DNA of 10,965 bases, taken from the NCBI GenBank assembly GCA_035651595.1, contig DASRFJ010000187.1:1-10965 (forward strand), written 5' to 3'. Below the pieces are notes generated by a model, which made no database searches, was not told where the DNA came from, and saw only the letters and a program-made list of their open reading frames with translations. The DNA comes from JAFARZ01 sp035651595 (GTDB lineage Bacteria; Actinomycetota; Actinomycetes; Streptosporangiales; Streptosporangiaceae). A program made the position numbers and the translations under genes. Positions within the stretch are counted from its first letter, which is position 1. Every line of letters starts with the position of its first letter. Positions 1 through 4,795 of this stretch are shown piece by piece.

Positions 1-728
1 CCCGGCATGTACCGCGCCGTGGCGTCCGCGTGGTGCGGTGCTTCGGCCAGGTGGGTCACGACGAAGCCGGCCGCTAGCTGGCCGCCTAGCTGCTCGGTCA
101 GTGAGTGGCTGTACTCGATGGGACCGGTCCCGTAGCAGCGCTGCCGTTCGGCCTCGGAGAGCTGGAGCGTGGTGAACGGGAGCCGGTGGCGCACCACGAG
201 TTCGCCCCGCTCATCCAGCGCCGCCACGTCGAAGATGAAGATGTCCGGGTTCATGAACCCGGCCAGCAGGATGCCGCCGGGGCGCAGTACCCGGAACGAC
301 TCCCGCCAGACCGGCGCCAGCTCGGGGCAGAACACGTTCGACACCGGGTGGAAGACGACATCGAAGCTGGCATCGGGAAACACGCTCAGGTCGCGCATGT
401 CGCCGAGCACGGTGCGGATGACCAGTTGCTCGCGAGCGGCTACCTCCTCGTCGCGGCTCAGCTGGCGCGGCGAGTTGTCGAACACGGTCACGGCCGCGCC
501 CGCTGCCGCGAGCATCGGGCCTTGCTGGCCTCCGCCGGAAGCCAGGCAGAGCACACGCGCACCGGCCAGATCGGCAGGGAACCAGTCGCGCGGCACGGGC
601 TCGTAGCCGATAAGGACGACCGACCAGTCGCCAGCCCGCGCCCGGGCGACGACCTCCGGCCCGGCCGGCCTGGTCCACTCGTTGTCGCTGTCCACCTCGC
701 GGTCCCATGCGGCGCGATTGTGCGCCAC
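1..728 (-). CDS. Class I SAM-dependent methyltransferase (3' end outside window)
   Basis: Probably transfers a methyl group from S-adenosylmethionine to an unidentified small substrate in the cytoplasm. Reading the minus strand from a GTG at 728 gives 242 uninterrupted codons to the window edge. Motif I is VLCLASGGGQQGP at about residues 59-71, followed by the acidic ribose-binding strand VFDNS (Asp84), the motif GDMRDLSVFPDASFD (about 109-123), and LRPGG with a following hydrophobic strand. These are the successive elements of the Rossmann methyltransferase fold. The last visible residues, ARYMPG, resemble the C-terminal strand of such enzymes, so only a short tail should be missing. A second in-frame GTG lies 21 nt upstream (749). 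AGGGAG about 10 nt before 728 favours the inner start. It is divergent from the NTF2-like gene. No ATG opens this frame, so an ATG-only ORF scan would miss the gene. The family is secure; the substrate is unknown. Confidence 0.85.
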   Translation of the reverse strand, partial: MAHNRAAWDREVDSDNEWTRPAGPEVVARARAGDWSVVLIGYEPVPRDWFPADLAGARVLCLASGGGQQGPMLAAAGAAVTVFDNSPRQLSRDEEVAAREQLVIRTVLGDMRDLSVFPDASFDVVFHPVSNVFCPELAPVWRESFRVLRPGGILLAGFMNPDIFIFDVAALDERGELVVRHRLPFTTLQLSEAERQRCYGTGPIEYSHSLTEQLGGQLAAGFVVTHLAEAPHHADATARYMP

Positions 729-786
729 GGGATCAAAGCTCCCTGCCACGGGTCAACAGCCTAGGTGCCCGTCTGGCTGGGCGACG

Positions 787-802
787 ATTCCCTGCCGGGA
801 AT
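787..802. promoter_or_regulatory. Short perfect inverted repeat in divergent intergenic region
   Basis: ATTCCC-TGCC-GGGAAT forms 6-bp perfect arms around a 4-nt spacer. It lies between the divergent starts at 728 (-) and 873 (+), so it could be an operator shared by both genes. It is short enough to be chance in GC-rich DNA, although the AT-containing arms are slightly less expected. Confidence 0.25.
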
Positions 803-860
803 TGTCCGCGCGCACCAGCGCCGGCAGCATCGGAGAAGCGATCCGAACATTCCGCTGACC

Positions 861-870
861 GACGGAGGAG
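861..870 (+). promoter_or_regulatory. Ribosome binding site deciding the start of the NTF2-like gene
   Basis: GACGGAGGAG contains a near-perfect anti-16S match (GGAGG) about 5 nt before the ATG at 873. It fixes that ATG as the start rather than the in-frame ATG 108 nt upstream. Confidence 0.7.
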
Positions 871-872
871 CC

Positions 873-1295
873 ATGATCAACATCGACGTTCAGGACCTGG
901 TGCGCCGCTATGTGGCGGTGTGGACCGAGCCGGACGCTGGCCGGCGCCGCAAGGCCATCGAGGAGCTGTGGGCAGCGGACGGCGCGCAGACCCTCCAGCC
1001 GCCGGAGGAGATGCAGCAGACCGCGGTCTCGCTGGGCTTTGCCACGGCGGTGCTCGAAGCCCGCGGGCACGACGCGCTCGAGTTCCGGGTGACCCGCTCC
1101 TACGAGGAATTCATCGCACCGGGGGACTTCACCTTCCAGCCGCGGGGCAGCATCGGCCGCGTGGAAAACGTCGTGAAATTCGGCTGGGAGATGATCCCGG
1201 CCGGCGGCGGTGACCCGGCCGGGATCGGCGTGGAGGTGCTCATTCTCGATGAGGACGGCCGCATCAGGACCGACTATCAGTTCGTCGAGCCCTGA
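873..1295 (+). CDS. SnoaL/NTF2-like fold protein
   Basis: A 140-residue protein of the nuclear transport factor 2-like superfamily, small cone-shaped alpha+beta folds that act as isomerases, hydrolases or ligand-binding proteins. The N-terminal helix segment RRYVAVWTEPDAGRRRKAIE followed by ELWAADGAQTL is typical of actinobacterial 'nuclear transport factor 2 family' proteins. The C-terminal half alternates hydrophobic strands (VKFGWEMIP, VEVLILDEDGRI) and ends YQFVEP, as expected for the curved sheet. Length matches the family (130-150 residues). The start is set by the GGAGG at 861-870. A conserved His/Asp dyad for catalysis is not obvious, so enzyme activity cannot be assigned. It is divergent from the methyltransferase at 728; the zinc protein begins 43 nt after its stop. 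Confidence 0.8.
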   Translation: MINIDVQDLVRRYVAVWTEPDAGRRRKAIEELWAADGAQTLQPPEEMQQTAVSLGFATAVLEARGHDALEFRVTRSYEEFIAPGDFTFQPRGSIGRVENVVKFGWEMIPAGGGDPAGIGVEVLILDEDGRIRTDYQFVEP

Positions 1296-1305
1296 TCTGC
1301 GGTAC

Positions 1306-1331
1306 CGGTAGGCGAGACCGCTGCCCTACCG
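1306..1331. promoter_or_regulatory. Inverted repeat CGGTAGG-N12-CCTACCG between two genes
   Basis: Perfect 7-bp arms at 1306-1312 and 1325-1331 are separated by 12 nt, starting 10 nt after the stop at 1295. It could be a weak terminator for the upstream gene, though no T tract follows. It could instead be an operator for the downstream gene, because the right arm includes most of that gene's putative -10 hexamer (1327-1332). Confidence 0.4.
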
Positions 1332-1332
1332 T
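1327..1332 (+). promoter_or_regulatory. Putative -10 box (TACCGT), leaderless start at 1339
   Basis: The hexamer fits TANNNT and lies 6 nt before the ATG at 1339, which would place the transcription start on the A of the ATG. No Shine-Dalgarno sequence is present and no clear -35 is seen, which is common for leaderless actinobacterial promoters. Confidence 0.4.
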
Positions 1333-1338
1333 GGATGT

Positions 1339-1794
1339 ATGACCGCTTTGGGCAGCCTCCCGCCCGCGCTGCCGCCGCACGGCACGGTGCTGGCCTGGGC
1401 GCGAGGCTGCCGATGCGAGGAATGCGAACGCGCGCATCAGCATCTGGTGTCCGAACTGGCGTTGCGCGGGCCGCTGCGGCTTCCCGCGGAACCGGAGCCC
1501 CGCAAGCTCGATGCCGACACCCGCGCACGGCTGGAACCGGCGGTGAGCCAGGCCGAGTGCCCGGTGTGTGGGGCGCCGCGTCACCAGCGCTGCCGCAACC
1601 TGGCGTTTCCCCAGCACTTCGCGCCGACTCATCCCGAGCGCGGCAGCCAGGTCAGAAAAGATTACGGACAATTACCCCCCGAACCGGATCCTGCTGGCTT
1701 GTTCCGGGGCTTGCCCGGGTGGCTGGTCGCCCGGTGGGTCTGCGGCAGGCTCGCTCGGCGTCGGTTAACGTGGCGGATTTTCCCTTCGTGGTAA
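1339..1794 (+). CDS. Small protein with two Cys/His zinc-binding modules
   Basis: A 151-residue protein with two metal-site signatures. The N-terminal module is HGTVLAWARGCRCEEC (His14, Cys24, Cys26, Cys29), like the HGT...GCRCxxC motif found in many actinobacterial and actinophage small proteins. The second is CPVCGAPRHQRC followed by HFAPTHPERG (Cys74, Cys77, Cys85 and His93 or His98), like the CPxCGA...C...H zinc ribbon of actinobacterial 'zinc finger domain-containing' proteins. Nucleic-acid binding is therefore likely but not shown. About 45 residues after the second module (from RKDYGQL) look unrelated to either module and are Arg/Trp-rich at the end. The last nine codons lie in the left arm of the palindrome at 1767-1848, and a rare TTA Leu codon occurs at 1765-1767. 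The start at 1339 lacks a Shine-Dalgarno but has a -10-like box 6 nt upstream. The ATG at 1335 is in another frame without these motifs. Confidence 0.7.
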   Translation: MTALGSLPPALPPHGTVLAWARGCRCEECERAHQHLVSELALRGPLRLPAEPEPRKLDADTRARLEPAVSQAECPVCGAPRHQRCRNLAFPQHFAPTHPERGSQVRKDYGQLPPEPDPAGLFRGLPGWLVARWVCGRLARRRLTWRIFPSW

Positions 1795-1848
1795 CGGGAC
1801 CCCTGCCCCCGGGGGTCGATCCACCACAAAGGGGAAATCGTCCACGTT
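1767..1848. repeat. 82-bp imperfect palindrome with nested hairpin (REP/MITE-like or bidirectional terminator)
   Basis: The 26-nt arms at 1767-1792 and 1823-1848 match at 22 of 26 positions when one is reverse-complemented. The outer 7 bp (AACGTGG/CCACGTT) are perfect, followed by a 2x2 mismatch and a 17-bp stem with two mismatches. The 30-nt centre holds its own hairpin (GACCCC 1798-1803 with GGGGTC 1812-1817) and the palindrome CCCCCGGGGG. It sits where two genes converge (stops at 1794 and 1901) and covers the last codons of the zinc protein. Identical GTT triplets flank it (1764-1766 and 1849-1851), possibly a 3-bp target duplication. It could terminate both genes or be a copy of a small mobile palindromic repeat. 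Confidence 0.6.
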
Positions 1849-1900
1849 GTTCACGGGACTGCCGGTGCGCCCATGCGCGCACAGCGGGGGAGTTGCGGGG

Positions 1901-2788
1901 TCAGGGTCGCTTGCGGCCTACGCCGGCCAGCATGCCCGCTTGCGGCGAACCAGGGGGCGAACCGGCAGATGAAGCAGCCGGCTGAGGCAGGCGAGCCGGA
2001 CGGGGAACCCGGGGCAGGTAAGACAGCTGGGCGTCGGGTTCGCCCGCGTGCCACTCGGTGACGGGCACCAGTCCGGGTGGCACCAGGTCAAAGCCGTCGA
2101 AGTACGCGGCGATCTCGGCGTCGGTACGGCCGGTGAGCGTGACATCCCTGCCGTAGGCGTTCTGCACCCGGTCGTTGCGACCGCCGTTGGAGTTGCCCTG
2201 CGAGATGATCAGGTAACTTCCCGGGACAAGGCGCTCGCGCACGGTGCCGACGATCATGTCCGCCTCTTCGGCGGTGAAGAAGTGCAGCATGCTGACCAGC
2301 AGCACGCATACCGGTTCGGCCAGGTCGATGACGCCGGCCAGCGCGGGGTCGTCGAGGATCGCGGCCGGCTCGCGCGCGTCGCCCTCGGTCGCGATCACCC
2401 CGTCGCCGGTGGCCAGCAGCGCCTGCGCGTGGCTGACCGCGACCGGGTCGTTGTCGACATACGCCACCCGCGCGCCGGGGACGATCGCCCGCGCGCACTC
2501 GTGCACGCTCGGGGCTGTCGGCAGGCCCGCGCCGATGTCCAGGTACTGGCCGATGCCCTCGCCCGCCACGTGCCGGACGGCGGCGGCCAGGAACGCGCGG
2601 TTCGCCCTGGCCACGGCCGCCGCGTTGGGCAGCGCCGCGACCAGCCGTTCCGCGGCCTGCCGGTCCGCGGCGAAGTTGTCTTTCCCGCCGAGCAGGTAGT
2701 CGTAGACTCGCGCGACATTGGGCTTGGACGAATCGAACTTGTTCGCCCTGGCGGCCCCGCCGCCGATCTCATCCGTCCGTTCAGTCAT
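1901..2788 (-). CDS. DUF574 / Methyltransf_19-type SAM-dependent methyltransferase
   Basis: A 295-residue cytoplasmic methyltransferase of the family (PF04672) that is heavily expanded in Streptomyces and relatives. The N-terminal signature KPNVARVYDYLLGGKDNFAA is diagnostic. It is followed by motif I YLDIGAGLPT, motif II VAYVDNDPVAVSHA, and the conserved EGDAREP. Physiological substrates of this family are largely unknown. The ATG at 2788 is chosen over a GTG at 2815 because AGGAG lies 8 nt before it and the family normally begins shortly before the KPN motif. The Shine-Dalgarno overlaps the stop of the upstream crotonase (11-nt gap), so the two genes are probably cotranscribed and translationally linked. 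After TEWHAGEPDAQ a Pro/Ala/Ser-rich stretch of about 30 residues precedes the terminal LAGVGRKRP. I recall family members ending near a similar GVGRKP without such an insert. The family call is firm. Confidence 0.92.
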   Translation of the reverse strand: MTERTDEIGGGAARANKFDSSKPNVARVYDYLLGGKDNFAADRQAAERLVAALPNAAAVARANRAFLAAAVRHVAGEGIGQYLDIGAGLPTAPSVHECARAIVPGARVAYVDNDPVAVSHAQALLATGDGVIATEGDAREPAAILDDPALAGVIDLAEPVCVLLVSMLHFFTAEEADMIVGTVRERLVPGSYLIISQGNSNGGRNDRVQNAYGRDVTLTGRTDAEIAAYFDGFDLVPPGLVPVTEWHAGEPDAQLSYLPRVPRPARLPQPAASSAGSPPGSPQAGMLAGVGRKRP

Positions 2789-2796
2789 CTCCGCTG

Positions 2797-2801
2797 CTCC
2801 T
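2797..2801 (-). promoter_or_regulatory. Shine-Dalgarno overlapping the upstream stop codon
   Basis: AGGAG on the minus strand, 8 nt before the ATG at 2788, overlaps the TAG stop (2800-2802) of the crotonase gene. It decides the methyltransferase start and points to translational coupling. Confidence 0.6.
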
Positions 2802-3567
2802 ACTCGCCGCGCCACCGCGGCGCGCGCTTTTCCGCGAACGCCGCGGCACCCTCCATCGCGTCCGCCGAGGCGAACACCGGGGTGATGATTTCGCTCTGCA
2901 GGCCGAAGGCGGCCGCGCTGTCCCAGTCGGCGGACTCCACGATGACCCGCTTGGTCGCCGCCAGCGCCAGCGGCGCGTTCCGCGCGATCCGCCCGGCCAG
3001 TTCCCGCGCCCCGGCGAGCGCCGAACCTGCCGGGACCACCACGTTCACCAGGCCGGCCTCGGCAAGGCGCGCGGTGCCGTAGTGCGCTCCGGTCAGCGCG
3101 ATCTCCATGGCCAGGTGGTAGGGGATCCGCCGGTGCAGCCGGAGCAGCCCGCCCGCGCCGGCCACGAGACCGCGCGTGACCTCGGGCAGCCCGAACTTCG
3201 CCTGATCGCTGGCGACCACCAGGTCGCAGGCCAGCACCAGCTCGAACCCGCCGGCCAGCGCGTACCCCTCGACCGCGGCGATGACCGGCTTGACCGGCGG
3301 ACGCTCCACGATGCCGCCGAAGCCGCGGCCCGGCGCCAGCGGGGAGTCGCCAGTCAGGAAGCCCTTCAGGTCCATGCCCGCGCTGAACGTGCCGCCGGCC
3401 CCGGTCAGGATCAGCACCCGCACGTCGCCGCGGCCATCCAGCTCGTCGAGCGCGGCCGCGATCCCGCGGGCGACCGCCCCGTTGACCGCGTTGCGCGCCT
3501 CGGGCCGGTTGATCGTGATGACCGCGACCCCGTCATCATCGACTTCGGTCAGCACCGCTTCAGGCAT
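2800..3567 (-). CDS. Enoyl-CoA hydratase/isomerase (crotonase) family protein
   Basis: A 255-residue crotonase-fold enzyme acting on CoA thioesters in the cytoplasm. It shows the classic order: N-terminal TINRPEARNAVN; first oxyanion-hole segment FSAGMDLKGF (about 61-70); second segment YALAGGFELVLACDLVVAS (about 102-120); then KFGLPEVTRGL. Both glutamates matching the catalytic pair of enoyl-CoA hydratase appear present (Glu109 in GGFE, Glu129 in LPEV), so hydratase chemistry is plausible. The C terminus EKRAPRWRGE matches the family's FxEKRxPxWxG ending, so it is full length. The start at 3567 has weak AGGA spacing and also a TAGGAT hexamer 6 nt upstream that could drive a leaderless transcript. 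It lies 58 nt after the aldo/keto reductase and is tightly followed by the methyltransferase. The particular acyl-CoA substrate cannot be read from the sequence. Confidence 0.93.
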   Translation of the reverse strand: MPEAVLTEVDDDGVAVITINRPEARNAVNGAVARGIAAALDELDGRGDVRVLILTGAGGTFSAGMDLKGFLTGDSPLAPGRGFGGIVERPPVKPVIAAVEGYALAGGFELVLACDLVVASDQAKFGLPEVTRGLVAGAGGLLRLHRRIPYHLAMEIALTGAHYGTARLAEAGLVNVVVPAGSALAGARELAGRIARNAPLALAATKRVIVESADWDSAAAFGLQSEIITPVFASADAMEGAAAFAEKRAPRWRGE

Positions 3568-3573
3568 CGAATT

Positions 3574-3579
3574 ATCCTA
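3574..3579 (-). promoter_or_regulatory. Putative internal -10 box (TAGGAT) before the crotonase gene
   Basis: TAGGAT on the minus strand lies 6 nt before the ATG at 3567 in a locally AT-rich stretch, fitting a leaderless promoter. The same bases contain AGGA, which could instead be a weak Shine-Dalgarno, so both readings stand. A weak inverted repeat (CCACG/CGTGG, outer bounds 3598-3624) lies just after the reductase stop and could separate the transcripts. Confidence 0.3.
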
Positions 3580-3625
3580 ACGAAAAGTACTGCTTGCCCA
3601 CGTGTGCCTGTGCCCGGCCCGTGGT

Positions 3626-4609
3626 TTACCAGCGGTCGTGGACCTGCGCCCGGATCCGCCGGTCGTAAATGGACTCGATCGCACCGAGTTCGGCGGGCGT
3701 GAACGGCCGTACCGCCGCGGCGGCCGCGTTCTGCCGCGCCTGCTCCGGGCTGCGCGCGCCGGGGATGACGGTGGTCACGCCCGGCTGCTGGATCACCCAG
3801 GCGAGCGCCGCCTGAGCCGACGTCGCTCCGTCCGGCGCGAGCGCGGCGAATTCGCGCGCGGCTTCGACCCCGGTCTCGTAGTCGACACCGGAGAACGTCT
3901 CGCCGGCGTCGAAGGCTTCGCCGTGCCGGTTGAACGTGCGGTGGTCGCTCGCGCCGAACGTCGTGTCGCTCGTGTACCGGCCGGACAGCAGCCCGGACGC
4001 CAGCGGGACGCGCGCGATGATACCGACCCCGGCGGCCTTGGCGGCGGGCAGCACCTGCTCGAGCGGCTTGCGGCGGAACACGTTGACGATGATCTGCACG
4101 CTGGCCACACCTGGCCTGGCGATCGCGGTGAGCGCCTCCGCGCAGGTCTCGACGCTGACGCCGTACGCGGCGATCCGCTTCTCGGCGACCAGCGTGTCGA
4201 GCGCGTCGTAGACCGCGTCGCGTGCGTAGACCGGCGTGGGCGGGCAGTGCAGCTGGACCAGGTCCAGCGTCTCGGTGCCCAGGTTGTCCCTGGACCGGTC
4301 GGTCCACTCCCGGAAGTTCGCGAGCGTGTACAGCTCGGGATCCAAGGCGACCCGGCGGCCCATCTTCGTGGCCACGATCATCGGCAGCGCCGGGTTGGCG
4401 GTCAGGAACCGGCCGATGAGCCGCTCACTTCGGCCATCGCCATAGACGTCGGCCGTGTCCAGGAACGTGACGCCGGCCGCGGCGGCCGCCTCCAGCGTGG
4501 CCAGCGCGTCCGCCTCGGCCACCTCGCCCCAGTCGGCTCCGAGCTGCCAGGTTCCCAGGCCGATCACCGAGACGGCACGGCCGGTCTTTCCCAGTTCGCG
4601 TTCCTCCAC
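3626..4609 (-). CDS. Aldo/keto reductase
   Basis: A 327-residue NAD(P)H-dependent oxidoreductase of the aldo/keto reductase superfamily, predicted to reduce carbonyls to alcohols in the cytoplasm as a (beta/alpha)8 barrel. The tetrad is visible: Asp51 and Tyr56 in LDTADVYGDG, Lys82 in IVATKMGRR, and His121 in DLVQLHCP. The later GIIARVPLASGLLSGRY and VIPGARSPEQARQN segments correspond to the loop after strand 7 and the cofactor phosphate-binding region. Sequence style is that of the bacterial YajO/general stress protein 69-like group rather than the eukaryotic aldose reductases. The GTG at 4609 is preferred because the family begins shortly before LGKTG and a TAGGCT hexamer lies 7 nt upstream. 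A longer frame from 4651 adds 14 atypical residues. No Shine-Dalgarno is seen. It is first in the minus-strand run with the crotonase and methyltransferase; the natural substrate is unknown. Confidence 0.92.
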   Translation of the reverse strand: MEERELGKTGRAVSVIGLGTWQLGADWGEVAEADALATLEAAAAAGVTFLDTADVYGDGRSERLIGRFLTANPALPMIVATKMGRRVALDPELYTLANFREWTDRSRDNLGTETLDLVQLHCPPTPVYARDAVYDALDTLVAEKRIAAYGVSVETCAEALTAIARPGVASVQIIVNVFRRKPLEQVLPAAKAAGVGIIARVPLASGLLSGRYTSDTTFGASDHRTFNRHGEAFDAGETFSGVDYETGVEAAREFAALAPDGATSAQAALAWVIQQPGVTTVIPGARSPEQARQNAAAAAVRPFTPAELGAIESIYDRRIRAQVHDRW

Positions 4610-4616
4610 GCCGCCA

Positions 4617-4622
4617 AGCCTA
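4617..4622 (-). promoter_or_regulatory. Putative -10 box (TAGGCT), leaderless start of the aldo/keto reductase
   Basis: TAGGCT on the minus strand fits TANNNT and ends 7 nt before the GTG at 4609, with no Shine-Dalgarno between. Direct repeats of GGTGCTAC (minus strand) sit at 4645-4652 and 4659-4666, about 36-57 nt upstream of the inferred transcription start. Confidence 0.4.
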
Positions 4623-4644
4623 CGGCCTGGACAGGATCGTCCCG

Positions 4645-4686
4645 GTAGCACCCACCGCGTAGCACCTGGTCACGCTTACACAGGTG
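4645..4686. promoter_or_regulatory. Direct repeat plus inverted repeat in a divergent promoter region
   Basis: GTAGCACC occurs twice (4645-4652 and 4659-4666), 14 nt apart. It overlaps an inverted repeat CACCTG-N12-CAGGTG (4663-4686). The region lies between the divergent starts of the reductase (4609) and the large helical protein (4796), so it is a candidate regulator-binding site. No family-specific operator is recognised. The rest of this 186-nt gap holds a 10-bp palindrome CGTGGCCACG (4707-4716) and nothing else I can interpret. Confidence 0.3.
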
Positions 4687-4784
4687 ATGCCGTACCCCCC
4701 GTTGGCCGTGGCCACGATCGTGCCGGCCGCGCGCCGCCAGGCACGGGGTTAATTGTGTTGCCGGGGTCGGCGGGGGCGCCGGAA

Positions 4785-4790
4785 TAATGT
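4785..4790 (+). promoter_or_regulatory. Putative -10 box (TAATGT) before the large helical-repeat gene
   Basis: TAATGT lies in an AT-rich patch of otherwise GC-rich DNA, 5 nt before the ATG at 4796, with no Shine-Dalgarno. A possible -35 (TTGCCG, 4758-4763) is 21 nt upstream, longer than ideal. The box overlaps the ATG at 4787, which favours 4796 as the true start. Confidence 0.4.
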
Positions 4791-4795
4791 CACCC

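Noticed and set aside
211..708. Minus-strand ATG frame of 165 codons
   Set aside because: It is out of frame with the methyltransferase and Arg/Gly-rich. The adjacent GTG frame carries motif I and the other methyltransferase elements.
105..764. Plus-strand frame of 219 codons
   Set aside because: It is antisense to the minus-strand methyltransferase, whose motifs I can read through the whole interval. The plus-strand translation has no recognisable fold.
1335..1985. Plus-strand 216-codon frame starting 4 nt before the zinc protein
   Set aside because: It lacks the Cys/His motifs, runs through the palindrome and into the convergent methyltransferase, and has shadow-like composition.
2048..3082. 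Plus-strand frame of 344 codons
   Set aside because: Antisense to the DUF574 methyltransferase and crotonase, which have clear family motifs.
3602..4648. Plus-strand frame of 348 codons
   Set aside because: Antisense shadow of the aldo/keto reductase, whose catalytic tetrad is intact.
4707..4716. Perfect 10-bp palindrome CGTGGCCACG as an operator
   Set aside because: Short self-complementary GC words are frequent in this composition, and nothing else supports it.
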